From contig UWOR01000010.1 of assembly GCA_900604495.1 (NCBI GenBank), forward strand, positions 1 through 64,000: a stretch of DNA of 64,000 nucleotides. The letters run 5' to 3'. Positions within the stretch are counted from its first letter, which is position 1; each line of letters opens with the position of its first letter. This document shows, piece after piece, positions 37,001 through 46,173 of this stretch. Below the pieces are notes generated by a model, which saw only the letters and a list, made by a program, of their open reading frames with translations, did not search any database and was not told where the DNA came from. The translations under genes were made by a program, and so were the position numbers. This DNA is from Desulfovibrio sp. Marseille-P6017. GTDB taxonomy: Bacteria > Bacillota_A > Clostridia > Peptostreptococcales > Peptostreptococcaceae.

Positions 37001-38223
37001 GTTTCTGAATCATTTATTGCATATGTAACATCATCGCCATCTTCTATTACATCTATTTTAAGATCTACTACACCAACTTCTTTAGCATTGTTTAATGGTT
37101 GAACATATTGAGTTATATCTCCATTAGATTTTTTTACATTATATTTAGCACTTCTATGTACATGTCCACCAACAACTACATCTACATCATCTATCATTGA
37201 TATAGCATACCCTGCATTTTCTGCACCTTTCACATCTGTAGTTTCATCACCATATCCTGTATGAGCAAGTACTACAACTATATCTGCACCCTTATCTTTC
37301 ATTTCCTTTGTGTAAGTTTTTACAGCTTCATCCATTTCATCTACTGTAACTTCACCATTTAATATAACTTTATCCCAATTTAATATTTGAGTTGGCACAA
37401 CTCCTGTTACACCTATCTTTAATTCTCTTTCTACTCCATTAGAATCTACTACTTTTTCTGTTACTATTTTATATGGATCAAATACTAATTCTTTAGTCTT
37501 TGCATCTCTAAGGTTTGCACAAACCATTCCCATACTAGTGTTCGCCTTTGTTATTTGCTTTATGAAATCCATACCATAGTTAACCTCATGATTTCCTATA
37601 GTTGTCATATCATAACCTAAAGATTCTAAAGCTTCGTACACAGGATATTTTTGCCCTGGTTTTACTGGTTGCTTTATTGCATATAAGTTTGCTAATGGTG
37701 TTCCTTGTATTGTATCCCCGTTATCTACTAGGAGTACATTATCTACATTTGCATTTTTTGATTTATTAGCTTTTGCTTTTTCTTCCTTTATAACTGTTGC
37801 AGCTTTAACTAAACCCGAATTATTTGTTGTTGAACCTGTATAATAATCATAATTCATTAAGTTGGCATGTAAATCACTCGTGGCCATTACTTTAAAATCT
37901 ATAGTTGTCTTACTTTCTTTTTCATTATTATCACTATTATCACTAACTTGATCATCTACTGAATCTTCAGTAGGTGTTGTACCTTCTTCTATTTCATTAT
38001 TTACTTCTGAATCTTCTTTTAATTCTTCAGATTCTTCTTCAACTGCGTCTTGAGAATCACTTAAAGAATCCTCGTCACCATTTTCTGTATTTAATACAGT
38101 TTCTAGTTCTACCAATTCTGTAGCATTTAATTCTCCAAGAGCCAAAACTGGTTGTATATTTTGACCTAATAATGCTGCTGCCATAGCTATTGCTGCTATA
38201 CGTTTCCCATTTCTTTTTATCAT
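34081..38223 (-). CDS. yfkN: Wall-anchored multifunctional nucleotidase (YfkN type)
   Basis: This 1380-aa exported protein has a signal peptide (residues 1 to about 29), an acidic linker (about 35-105) and two tandem metallophosphatase plus 5'-nucleotidase C-terminal units. Unit 1 has ATSDLHANLMNYD, GNHEVNYG and GGHVHRSA. Unit 2 has LHTNDTHGRL, DAGDTIHG, PGNHDFNYG and DGHSHT. It resembles Bacillus YfkN, which acts on 2',3'-cyclic nucleotides and 3'- and 5'-nucleotides. A Gly/Asn repeat stalk precedes a sorting signal NPQTG, a hydrophobic span and a basic tail (NNRRKK). It probably scavenges phosphate and nucleosides at the surface. Confidence 0.93.
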   Translation of the reverse strand: MIKRNGKRIAAIAMAAALLGQNIQPVLALGELNATELVELETVLNTENGDEDSLSDSQDAVEEESEELKEDSEVNNEIEEGTTPTEDSVDDQVSDNSDNNEKESKTTIDFKVMATSDLHANLMNYDYYTGSTTNNSGLVKAATVIKEEKAKANKSKNANVDNVLLVDNGDTIQGTPLANLYAIKQPVKPGQKYPVYEALESLGYDMTTIGNHEVNYGMDFIKQITKANTSMGMVCANLRDAKTKELVFDPYKIVTEKVVDSNGVERELKIGVTGVVPTQILNWDKVILNGEVTVDEMDEAVKTYTKEMKDKGADIVVVLAHTGYGDETTDVKGAENAGYAISMIDDVDVVVGGHVHRSAKYNVKKSNGDITQYVQPLNNAKEVGVVDLKIDVIEDGDDVTYAINDSETKINNISTKGKENDEATEAVVKEYHEATDAYVNEKSGEVTKDLNSFFTLVADDPSIQIVSDAQKAYVEKLIEDNDPSLVKYSDLPILSAAAPFKAGSSAGNYVDIKAGGLAIRDLSNLYKYDNTMAVIKLTGADVKEWLEFCANMFNTIDPNSTKEQDLINRDFPTFNFDVIDGVEYEIDVTQEPKYDKKGNVINENSSRIYNLTYNGKPIDLEQEFLIATNNYRAGGDSFPWNGRQVPVYTTTDESRDVLKKYIEDAGKLEPSVDNNWKFKTIDTDTKVYFTSHENGVNYLANYPAISTNKEVAGEQLYKYYYDLSATQEKEDTNKITILHTNDTHGRLKADSSVIGIDTVAAIKNNTENSILVDAGDTIHGLPFVTLSKGQDAVDLLNAAGYEYIVPGNHDFNYGYSRLMELFKNSVSLKNGENKLRLLASNVKKDGQSVFESNNIKEMEVNGKTVKVGFFGIATQETAYKTNPNNVKGIEFTSPIDAAKEQVAELEKQGADVIVALSHVGTDESSNPTAYDVINAVDGIDVYVDGHSHTTFKNGDKVNDTLLVSTGEYLSNLGKVELELDENNEVLDATASLITKEEALKVTPDANVKAKIAEIDAKQGDVLSEVVGKTTIDLDGDRNSVRFGETNLGNLITDAMISETGADIAITNGGGIRASIKAGDITKGDIVSVLPFGNYIVTKQLTGAQIKQILEFGVRSYGESLGGFPHVAGIKFVVDPSKKVGDRIISLTINGKDLDMNKTYTVATNDFMAAGGDDYPCFGDVPTLNEYSSLEESLVNFIKTLGTVNYTKQGRILAGTMIGNAIKVEVESEYLKDILLEAVKNGYTVESVQENGKSLIKVYNSKIKNKELIAILEVKDMSIEDVKAMVNAVIDEVEAGKPGNGGSNSGNQNGDNNNNNGNGGSNSGNQNGDNNNNNGNGGSSNGNQNGNKPSNPQTGDISILGYIGMGVTAVAGILTNNRRKK
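34191..34344 (-). repeat. 54-bp tandem repeats encoding a Gly/Asn stalk
   Basis: Near-perfect direct repeats with period 54 bases (starts at 34191, 34245 and 34299) encode the 18-residue unit GGSNSGNQNGDNNNNNGN inside the nucleotidase gene. The first copy in map order is diverged (SSNGNQNGN). This is a flexible wall-spanning stalk and probably varies in copy number between strains. Confidence 0.9.
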
Positions 38224-38464
38224 TTGTAATCTCCCTCATTATTAATAATTAATTTGCAAACTTTTTTGATTTTATAGAATTAAATAATTCGTATTTTAGT
38301 TAAATGCATTATAACACATTTCTACAAATATAGTATACTATTTTTCTACATTTTTTTACTTTTTTACTCTATTTTTTACTTTTTATGTTCTATTTTTTTT
38401 TAATCATATGTATATTTTATAATTTTTCATTAGTTAGAAATATAATTAATGTATACTAATAAAT
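38224..38464 (-). promoter_or_regulatory. Upstream region and promoter of yfkN
   Basis: An extended -10 (TGTTATAAT on the minus strand; TATAAT at 38313-38308) lies about 85 bases before the start codon. Upstream at 38350-38385 three copies of TTTTTTAC (plus strand) form an A/T-tract cluster that could be an UP element or a regulator site. Nothing else is evident. Confidence 0.5.
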
Positions 38465-38502
38465 AAAAAAAGATGATTTGTGTATCACAAATCATCTTTT
38501 TT
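38465..38502. terminator. Bidirectional terminator after oppA
   Basis: The stem aagatgatttgtg / cacaaatcatctt (38470-38482 with 38486-38498) has flanking A and T runs. It stands 23 bases after the oppA stop codon. Confidence 0.88.
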
Positions 38503-38524
38503 ATTTGAATTTATTATTTTTTTA

Positions 38525-40171
38525 TTATTCAGATATAGAAGTATACATGAAATATTTATATCCAAGTGGAGATGTATAGAATCCTTCTAACTTATCTGAT
38601 ACTAACATTAAGTCAGTATAATAATAAAGTGGTATTATTGGAGACTCTTCACCTAGTATCTTTTCTGCTTCGTGCATTTTTTCATATCTTTCATTATTAT
38701 CTGTTGAAGCTTTTACCTCATTTATTAACTTATCATAATCTGCATTAGACCATTGAGCATCATTATTACCACCATCAGTTACCCACATATCTAAAAATGA
38801 TATTGGGTCATTATAGTCAGCTAACCAACCATGACGTGCTACTTGATAATCGCCATCTTTTCTTGTTTGTATAAATACGTTCCAGTCTTGAGAAGATATA
38901 GTAACATTTATACCCAATTCCTCTTTCCACATACTTTGAACAGCTTCCATTATTGGTTCATGACCTGGGTTACACATTAACTCAATACTTGGAAGACCTT
39001 CTCCATTTTCATATCCTGCTTCTTTAAGAAGCTCTTTTGCTTTTTTAACATTTTCTTCATAGTCTTTTTCATCTGCACTGTACCAAGCTTCTGCATTATC
39101 ATGGAACTCAGTTTCTCCATCTGCATCAGTTAAACCTGTTGGTACAAAAGTATCTGCAGGTATTTGTCCACCTTGAGCAACTTTTTCAACTAAATATTTT
39201 CTATCTATCGCAAGAGAAAGAGCTTGTCTAACCTTATCATTATCTAAACCTTCTTTTTCAACATTTACACATAAGAAATACGTTCCTAATTGGCTTTTTA
39301 TTTCAAGTCCATTGTCTTTCATAGATTCAATTTCATCACTTGGTAAATCATCACCAAATAATATTTCACCATTTTTAAATGCTGATAGTATAGTATTTTG
39401 ATCTTCCATAAGTTCAAAATTTATTTTATCTGGTCCTAAATTTTCTAAATCATAATAATTCTCATTCTTTGCATAAACCATTTTAGCTTGGTGATCCCAT
39501 GATTCTAATACGTAAGGTCCATTACCTATATAAGTTTCTGGATCAGTAGACCATGTATCAGGATTAGCTTCTATTATATCTTGTCTAACAGGATATGTTG
39601 CTGGAAATGCACATATTTCTAAGAAATATGCAGTAGGTGTTGCAAGTGTTATTTCTACTGTTTTTTCATCAACTGCTTTTATCCCCAATTCACTTACTTG
39701 TTTTTCTCCAGCCATTATTTCATTTGCATTTTCTACCATATCTATCATATAGTTATAATCTGATGCCGTGTCTGGATCTACTAATCTTTGCCATGAATAT
39801 ACAAAATCGCTAGCTTTTACAGCTTCTCCATCTGACCACTTTGCATCATCACGAAGTGTAAATGTATATACTTTTCCATCTTCACTTACTTCATATTTTG
39901 CCGCTTGACCTTCAACTATTTTATTTTCAGAGTTTAACTTCATTAATCCTTCAAAAGCATGATTTATTAAAGTCGAACCATCTGATGCTGTATTTTTTTG
40001 AGGATCTATTGTTTCAGGCTCTGGACCAACATTTACGTTAAGTTCGAATCCATCTGAAGAACCTCCTGCTGAGTCTGTACCTGAACTACTACATCCAGAT
40101 AATACTGTTGATAGTGCTAAAGTCGACACTAATAGTGCTGCTACTTTTTTCTTTAGCTTTGATATTTTCAT
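38525..40171 (-). CDS. oppA: Oligopeptide-binding lipoprotein OppA
   Basis: This is an SBP family 5 peptide-binding lipoprotein, 548 aa. The lipobox is VLSGC with Cys27; the mature protein has GPEPETIDPQKNTASDGS near its start and the family signature AFEGLMKLNSENKIVEGQAA. It binds peptides outside the membrane and delivers them to OppBC. It is the last gene of oppB-oppC-oppD-oppF-oppA. Placing the binding protein last is less common than first, but occurs in Firmicutes. It is separated from oppF by 66 bases. Confidence 0.95.
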   Translation of the reverse strand: MKISKLKKKVAALLVSTLALSTVLSGCSSSGTDSAGGSSDGFELNVNVGPEPETIDPQKNTASDGSTLINHAFEGLMKLNSENKIVEGQAAKYEVSEDGKVYTFTLRDDAKWSDGEAVKASDFVYSWQRLVDPDTASDYNYMIDMVENANEIMAGEKQVSELGIKAVDEKTVEITLATPTAYFLEICAFPATYPVRQDIIEANPDTWSTDPETYIGNGPYVLESWDHQAKMVYAKNENYYDLENLGPDKINFELMEDQNTILSAFKNGEILFGDDLPSDEIESMKDNGLEIKSQLGTYFLCVNVEKEGLDNDKVRQALSLAIDRKYLVEKVAQGGQIPADTFVPTGLTDADGETEFHDNAEAWYSADEKDYEENVKKAKELLKEAGYENGEGLPSIELMCNPGHEPIMEAVQSMWKEELGINVTISSQDWNVFIQTRKDGDYQVARHGWLADYNDPISFLDMWVTDGGNNDAQWSNADYDKLINEVKASTDNNERYEKMHEAEKILGEESPIIPLYYYTDLMLVSDKLEGFYTSPLGYKYFMYTSISE

Positions 40172-40237
40172 ACTATATTCCTCCCCCTATTTATTATCTA
40201 TATAATACCTTTGGTAATATATACTACTTTATATATT

Positions 40238-41208
40238 TTATAAGTTATGGCATGCTACAAAATGACCTTCACCATATTCTTTTAATGTAGGTGCTGCACT
40301 TTCACATTTACTTGTAGCATGTGGACATCTAGTTCTAAAAGTACATCCACTTGGTGGATTTAGCGGACTAGGGATATCTCCTTCTAATACTATACGTTTT
40401 CTAGATCTACTACTTTTAGGATCAGCTATAGGAATAGCTGAAAGCAATGTTTGTGTATAAGGATGCATTGGTTTTTTATACAATTCTTCACTTGTTGTTA
40501 ATTCAACTAAATGTCCTAAATACATAACTCCTATCCTATTACTAATATGCTTAACTACAGATAGATCATGAGCTATAAATAAATATGTAAATCCCCTTTG
40601 AGCTTGTAAATCTTCTAGCATATTTACAACTTGTGCTTGAATAGAAACATCTAATGCAGAAATAGGTTCATCACATACAATAAATTCTGGATCTACTGCT
40701 AAAGCCCTTGCTATACCGATTCTTTGTCTTTGTCCCCCTGAAAATTCATGTGCAAAACGATTAGCATGTTCTTTGTTTAAACCAACAGTTTCAAGTAAGT
40801 TATATATTTTTTCTTGTCTTTCCCCTTTATTTTTATATAATTTATGTATATCTAATGGTTCCCCAATTATATCCCCTACTGTCATCCTTGGATCTAAAGA
40901 AGCATATGGATCTTGGAAAATTATTTGCATCTTTCTTCTATATGAATGCATATCTACTTTTGTTATATCTTTGCCATCATATATAATCTTACCTTCACTA
41001 GGCTCATGTAGTCTTAAAATCGTTCTTCCTAAAGTAGTTTTTCCACAACCACTTTCTCCAACTAAACCTAATGTTTCACTTTTTTTATATGTAAACTTAC
41101 ATCATCAACTGCTTTTACATAATTTGTTTTTAAGAATCCCTCTTTAACAGGGAAGTATTTTTTTAATCCAACTATCTCAATTAAATTGTCATTTTTATTA
41201 TCACTCAT
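40238..41208 (-). pseudogene. oppF: Oligopeptide ABC transporter ATPase OppF, frameshifted
   Basis: The gene starts at ATG 41208 and reads MSDNKNDNLIEIVGLKKYFP to VSLHIKK, then hits a stop. One base later in frame, the rest is perfect: [20 protein letters not shown] through the C-terminal zinc-like Cys text at 40238. Restoring one G after the A-run at about 41080 (AAAAAAGTG to AAAAAAGGTG) gives an intact 323-aa ATPase with Walker A, LSGGQRQR-type signature ([10 protein letters not shown]) and DEPISALD. As given, ribosomes could at best make the fragment from 40951, which lacks Walker A. It may be a sequencing error at a homopolymer. Confidence 0.88.
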
Positions 41209-41209
41209 A

Positions 41210-42223
41210 TTATAAAGCTACTCCTTCCCTTTCGAATTCTTCTTTTACTAATAACCAACAGCTAGCGTGATGATTTTCATCTATTGAGTATGCCGGTGGT
41301 ACTTTATCCATACATATGCTCATACAAGAATCACATCTTGGAGCAAATGCACATCCTTTAGGTGGATTTATTAAATCTACTGGATTTCCTTCAATAGGAA
41401 TTAATCTTTCGTGCTCATCTATATTTATCTTTGGTATTGATTTTAAAAGACCTAAAGTATACGGATGCTTAGGATTGTAAAATATATCGTCTATACTTCC
41501 TCTTTCGATAATGTTTCCAGCATACATAACAGCAACCTTATCACATATTTCAGATATAACACCTAAATCATGTGTTATAAATATAATGGACATATTAATT
41601 TTTTCTTTTAATTCTTTTAATAACTCTATTATTTGAGCTTGTATTGTAACATCAAGTGCTGTTGTTGGCTCATCTGCTATTAATAGTTTTGGATTACATG
41701 CAAGAGCCATAGCAATCATAACACGCTGTCTCATTCCACCAGAAAATTCATGAGGATATTGTTTCAATCTTTTTTCAGGTTGATTAATACCAACTAATTC
41801 AAATAACTCAATTATTCTTTTTTCTCTTTGTTTTTTATCTAAATTAGTATGCTTTTTTAAACTTTCATCAATTTGACTTCCAACAGTAAAAACTGGATTT
41901 AAAGATGTCATAGGATCTTGGAATATCATCCCAACTTCTTTGCCTCTTAATTTAAGTAACTCTGCTTCAGATAAACTTGTTATTTCTTTATCTTCAAAGT
42001 TTATACTTCCACCTAATACTTTACCTGGTTCTGGGATAATTCCCATTAAAGCATATGATGATACAGATTTACCACTACCAGATTCTCCAACTATCCCCAT
42101 AGCTTCTCCATATTTTAAGTCATAAGATACCTTACGAACTGCCTTAACTTCTCCTGCGTGAGTAAAGAAAGACACTTCTAAGTTATCAACATTTAATAAT
42201 AAATCATTTTTAGTTATTTCCAT
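41210..42223 (-). CDS. oppD: Oligopeptide ABC transporter ATPase OppD
   Basis: This is one of the two ATPases of the peptide importer, 337 aa. Walker A is GESGSGKS, the signature [12 protein letters not shown], and Walker B is [12 protein letters not shown]. The C-terminal oligopeptide domain has three Cys ([14 protein letters not shown]), which in this family binds an Fe-S cluster or zinc. It lies 13 bases downstream of oppC. Its ATG follows an AAGGAGG site. Confidence 0.95.
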   Translation of the reverse strand: MEITKNDLLLNVDNLEVSFFTHAGEVKAVRKVSYDLKYGEAMGIVGESGSGKSVSSYALMGIIPEPGKVLGGSINFEDKEITSLSEAELLKLRGKEVGMIFQDPMTSLNPVFTVGSQIDESLKKHTNLDKKQREKRIIELFELVGINQPEKRLKQYPHEFSGGMRQRVMIAMALACNPKLLIADEPTTALDVTIQAQIIELLKELKEKINMSIIFITHDLGVISEICDKVAVMYAGNIIERGSIDDIFYNPKHPYTLGLLKSIPKINIDEHERLIPIEGNPVDLINPPKGCAFAPRCDSCMSICMDKVPPAYSIDENHHASCWLLVKEEFEREGVAL

Positions 42224-42236
42224 GAAATTGTCCTCC

Positions 42237-43247
42237 TTATTTCTTTAATCTTGGATCAAGAGCATCTCTTAAACCATCACCAAATAAGTTAAAAGCAAGT
42301 ATAATTATACTTATTGCTACTGCTGGAAACATTAATCTATAAGGATATGATGATATTCCAGATAATGCATCTGATGCCAATGAACCTAAACTTGCTAGCG
42401 GCTTACTTACACCTATACCTAAGAAACTTAAGAATGCTTCTGTAAATATTGCTGAAGGTATTTGTAACATAGTTGTTACTACTAACTGACCAACACAGTT
42501 TGGAAGTAAATGTTTAAATATTAATCTTTTATTATTAGCTCCTAATGCACGTGCTGCACTTATATACTCCATCTCTTTTAATTGTAGAACTTGACCACGA
42601 ACTATTCTTGCCATACCAACCCAATATAAAAGACCATAAACTATAAACATAGCTATAATACCAGGTCCTAAAGTTTGAAGAGCTCCAAATGCATTTCCTG
42701 AGTCAAATGCTTTAGTTAAAGGTTCATGAAGTACTATTCTAAGAAGTATAATAACTAACATATCTGGTAATGAATAAATAATTTCAACAATTCTCATCAT
42801 TACTGAATCTATCTTACCACCTGCAAGTCCAGATATGGCTCCATATATAGAACCTATAACCAATACTATAAAAGCTGATCCTATCCCTATTAATAAAGAT
42901 ATTCTTGCTCCTACCATAGTTCTTACTAATAAATCTCTACCTAGTTTATCTGTGCCAAATGGATGAGCTAAACAAGGTGTTAAATTTTCAGCACCTCTTA
43001 TTTGTTGGTCATATGTATAAGGACTTAAATACGGTCCTATAAATGCAAAACCTATAATTAGAATAATTACTATTAGAGATACCATAGCAATTTTATTTTC
43101 CTTTAACCTTCTCCATGCATCCTTCCAATAACTTGTATTTTCACCCATAGTTACTAAACTTTGTTGTGCTTCCTTAGTAACTGGTTTAAAATCTTCTGCA
43201 CATAAATCAACTTCACAACTAAATTTTGAACTATTTTCTAATATCAT
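42237..43247 (-). CDS. oppC: Oligopeptide ABC transporter permease OppC
   Basis: This is a membrane subunit of the peptide importer, 336 aa. It has an N-terminal cytosolic stretch of about 50 residues, then a first membrane helix and, after a loop (HPFGTDKLGRDLLVR), five more. The EAA-type docking loop is AARALGANNKRLIFKHLLPN. It pairs with OppB. The ATG has AGGAGGTGG upstream. It lies 14 bases downstream of oppB. Confidence 0.94.
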   Translation of the reverse strand: MILENSSKFSCEVDLCAEDFKPVTKEAQQSLVTMGENTSYWKDAWRRLKENKIAMVSLIVIILIIGFAFIGPYLSPYTYDQQIRGAENLTPCLAHPFGTDKLGRDLLVRTMVGARISLLIGIGSAFIVLVIGSIYGAISGLAGGKIDSVMMRIVEIIYSLPDMLVIILLRIVLHEPLTKAFDSGNAFGALQTLGPGIIAMFIVYGLLYWVGMARIVRGQVLQLKEMEYISAARALGANNKRLIFKHLLPNCVGQLVVTTMLQIPSAIFTEAFLSFLGIGVSKPLASLGSLASDALSGISSYPYRLMFPAVAISIIILAFNLFGDGLRDALDPRLKK

Positions 43248-43261
43248 AAAAGCTCCACCTC

Positions 43262-44188
43262 CTATTCATCTAACTTAATTCTTGGATCTACTAGTTTATA
43301 TAAAATATCACAAAGTAAATTCATTAATATTATAAATGATGCTAAGAAAACCGTAGTTCCCATTATAAGGTTATAGTCTCTTGCGTCTATAGCTTTTATG
43401 AAGTATCTACCAAGTCCTGGTATGTTAAATACCTTCTCTACAACAAATCCACCAGTTAGTGTAAATGCAACTAATGGACCCAAATATGTTATAACAGGTA
43501 TAAGTGAATTTTTTAAAGCATGTTTGAATGTAACTACAAACTCGGACAAACCTTTCGCTCTAGCTGTTCTTATATAATCTTGACCAAGAGAGTCAAGCAT
43601 ACTAGATCTCATAAGTCTTGTTATATAACACATCGGATAAAATCCTAAAGTAAATACTGGTAATATGTAACTAGATGGTTTACTCAAACCATATGTAGGT
43701 AGCAAATTTAATTCAATTGCAAATATTAGCATAGACGCTGTTGCTATTACAAAGGATGGTACTGCAATCCCTAATGTTGATACAACACGGATTACACTAT
43801 CTTCCCATTTTCCTCTTTTTAAAGCAGATAAACATCCTAATGGTATTCCTAGTATTAGTGCAAATCCAATTGCCATTGCACCTATTTTAGCTGATATAGG
43901 GAAAGATTCTTTGATAATTTTTACGACTGGAACATTTTTTTGAAGTTTATAACTTACGCCTAAATCTCCTTTTAGTAATTGTTGTAAATATATTTTATAC
44001 TGTACTAATACAGGCTTATCAAGTCCATATTTTTCATTTAAGGCTTGTTGCGCAATTTCATTTGTTTTTTCTGAAGCAAATGGACTTCCTGGTACTAATT
44101 TCATTAAAAAGAATGTAATTGTAGCCGCTATAAATATAGTAAATATAGCCATTAAAATACGTTTTAGAATATATTTAGCTGTATCCAT
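43262..44188 (-). CDS. oppB: Oligopeptide ABC transporter permease OppB
   Basis: This is the first gene of the opp operon: a permease of 308 aa with the N-terminal helix MDTAKYILKRILMAIFTIF, the loop GLDKPVLVQYKIYLQQLLKGD typical of OppB/DppB, and the EAA loop TARAKGLSEFVVTFKHALKN. Its start is about 125 bases after the inferred promoter at 44314-44342, with a CodY-like element in between. Peptide import in low-GC Gram-positives is often repressed by CodY in rich medium. Confidence 0.94.
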   Translation of the reverse strand: MDTAKYILKRILMAIFTIFIAATITFFLMKLVPGSPFASEKTNEIAQQALNEKYGLDKPVLVQYKIYLQQLLKGDLGVSYKLQKNVPVVKIIKESFPISAKIGAMAIGFALILGIPLGCLSALKRGKWEDSVIRVVSTLGIAVPSFVIATASMLIFAIELNLLPTYGLSKPSSYILPVFTLGFYPMCYITRLMRSSMLDSLGQDYIRTARAKGLSEFVVTFKHALKNSLIPVITYLGPLVAFTLTGGFVVEKVFNIPGLGRYFIKAIDARDYNLIMGTTVFLASFIILMNLLCDILYKLVDPRIKLDE

Positions 44189-44536
44189 ATATTAATATCC
44201 CCCTTTTATTTAATTTTTTACTCTAATATTTCCCCCTATTATTAATACTATAGATAATATCATTATAATTTTCTGACTTTTTTGAATTGTGATATTTTTT
44301 TGAAGTTATTTACATTTTAGTTTACATTTATTTAAAAGTCAACAATTGATTTTTTTTTATTTTATTTAAGTTTTAACGAATATTAACTACTTTTATATTA
44401 ATTTAATTAAGTTATATACATAAAATATATAATATCCAAATAATAAACTTAGTTTTACTTTACTTATAAAAGTAAAATATTTTTTCATAATTTTTTATAA
44501 AATGCAATTTTTATAGAAAAAATAGTTATTATATCT
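44189..44536 (-). promoter_or_regulatory. Opp operon control region: promoter and CodY-like box
   Basis: On the minus strand TTGACT (44342-44337), a 17-base spacer and TAAAAT (44319-44314) form a plausible promoter. Downstream, 44267-44281 reads AATTTTCTGACTTTT on the plus strand, with 12 of 15 matches to the CodY consensus AATTTTCWGAAAATT. Its position after the start site suits road-block repression. The remaining sequence is AT-rich, with no ORF. Confidence 0.55.
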
Positions 44537-45808
44537 TTATAACATACAATTTCCATCTTTATCAAATTCAATATTTATTAAATTACTTGTTATTTTAACC
44601 TTATTTTTATTTGAAATAGATTTAAATGCAGCTTCACTCATAAATACTTCATTTAGATTCTTCGTATTTTCTATAATTACCATTTTTATTTCGCTTATAT
44701 CTAATTTTCCACAAAGTTTAATACAAGCTTGAAATACTTCTTTATCTGAATTTAAAACCATAGGAACTTTTACACTATTTGGTTCTGTAGAAGTTATAGC
44801 GTTTAGATATGTATATTGAAAGCCTATTTTGTTATATAGTTTTTTAGATATAAAATCAGCAAGTCCCATGCCATTAGCGTTCCCATCTGATTTTTCACTT
44901 ATATCTAATAAACCTAATTTTATAATTTGGGGTCCTCCACTAGCTGCATTTGTATGAAATCTACCAACAATATTAGTATCCATACCTGTACCACTTATGT
45001 CTTTACCAATCTCTTTTACTATTAATACATCAATTTCATCTAGATAAATTTTAGCCATAATATGTTTAGATTTTTCTAATATCTTAGGTTCTTTTTCTAA
45101 TATTTCATACTTATTTAATACAAATATATCAGATACTTGGTTGTATCCATTTTCTATTGTTGCCACTGCTCCTATTATATTTAATTTATCAATACATACT
45201 TTTCCAACAGATATTATATTTTCTGCCATATTTTCATATCTAAGTCTATGAGTCATATCTGCGCCCTTTCTTTTAGCTAGGCCTATAGCTAACATTTTAA
45301 TAAGTCCACTTTCATATTTTCCCCTAAAAGAAGTATGCATTTTAATTCTATTTAGTAAAATAATTCCATCTGAATAATAAGCATTTTTATCTATATATAC
45401 AGGAAGATTTTTTTCTGTCTTTCCAATTTCAATTACATCCATAGAGGATAGTATTTTAGCTCCAATATATTCTTCTGTTATTCCAAGGTCATTTAACACT
45501 TTAACTTGACCCATACCAGTTGCACCTCCATGGCTACCCATGGAAGGTACTAAAAAAGGTTCACCACCACACTCTTTCACAAAGTCTACGGTTACTTTCA
45601 TAATTTCTTTATATTTACTTATTCCTCTACTTCCAGCTGTAATTGCTATCTTACGCCCTTTTTTTATATTACTTTTTATATTTTTTTCTAAAAATTGCTT
45701 ATATAATTCTTTTTCTATATGATCTACCTTTTTATCATTAAACTCCTGCTTTATTTTCATAACTTTAGGTATTTCTATATCTTTCAATATATCACTTATA
45801 GTAGTCAT
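44537..45808 (-). CDS. LarA-superfamily (DUF2088) nickel-pincer racemase-like protein
   Basis: This 423-aa protein belongs to the lactate racemase N-terminal domain family; LarA itself is 424 aa. Likely counterparts of the LarA nickel-pincer residues are present at matching spacing: H93 (SMGSHGG), H158 (IKMHTSF), K171 (LIKMLAIG) and H187 (ADMTHR), compared with H108, H174, K184 and H200 of LarA. It probably racemises or epimerises a 2-hydroxyacid, but not necessarily lactate. The ATG at 45808 overlaps the stop codon of the DUF1667 gene (TGATG), so it is coupled to the flavoprotein operon. Confidence 0.85.
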   Translation of the reverse strand: MTTISDILKDIEIPKVMKIKQEFNDKKVDHIEKELYKQFLEKNIKSNIKKGRKIAITAGSRGISKYKEIMKVTVDFVKECGGEPFLVPSMGSHGGATGMGQVKVLNDLGITEEYIGAKILSSMDVIEIGKTEKNLPVYIDKNAYYSDGIILLNRIKMHTSFRGKYESGLIKMLAIGLAKRKGADMTHRLRYENMAENIISVGKVCIDKLNIIGAVATIENGYNQVSDIFVLNKYEILEKEPKILEKSKHIMAKIYLDEIDVLIVKEIGKDISGTGMDTNIVGRFHTNAASGGPQIIKLGLLDISEKSDGNANGMGLADFISKKLYNKIGFQYTYLNAITSTEPNSVKVPMVLNSDKEVFQACIKLCGKLDISEIKMVIIENTKNLNEVFMSEAAFKSISNKNKVKITSNLINIEFDKDGNCML

Positions 45809-46173
45809 CAAATCTTCCTTTCTATATTTTTAGTAATAATAATATTACTACCTGTATCTAACACATTATATATAACTATATCACCTATATTAACAGGAGC
45901 TCTTAAGGTTATATTTTTTATTAATTCCATGACATCAAATATCATTTCTTTTGGAATAGGTTTGCTTAATCTAACGCTAACTAATGGTAGGTTTCCATCT
46001 TCAATTTTTATTGAACTTGATATATTTCTTTTTGGTGTAAATACTTCTTGATATACATATTCTTTACCTTTTTTACACTTACTTCCTTTTATGTTTTCTA
46101 TTTTGTTATTACATATATCTACCTCTATATCACATCCATTTGGGCATATTATGCAAGTATATATTTTTTTCAC
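45808..46173 (-). CDS. DUF1667 cysteine-rich protein
   Basis: This 121-aa protein has an N-terminal CxxCxxxC (C7, C10, C14) plus C33, a likely Fe-S or zinc site, followed by a compact hydrophobic C-terminal half. DUF1667 proteins typically accompany a GlpA-like and a second FAD/NAD oxidoreductase in anaerobes and are thought to form the third subunit of an anaerobic glycerol-3-phosphate dehydrogenase-like complex. Here it overlaps both neighbours (4 bases with the upstream gene, TGATG with the LarA-like gene). Confidence 0.85.
   Translation of the reverse strand: MKKIYTCIICPNGCDIEVDICNNKIENIKGSKCKKGKEYVYQEVFTPKRNISSSIKIEDGNLPLVSVRLSKPIPKEMIFDVMELIKNITLRAPVNIGDIVIYNVLDTGSNIIITKNIERKI

Noticed and set aside
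41060..41095. Programmed frameshift in oppF
   Set aside because: The A-run could favour slippage, but no downstream pseudoknot or upstream SD-like stimulator is evident and OppF proteins are not known to need recoding.
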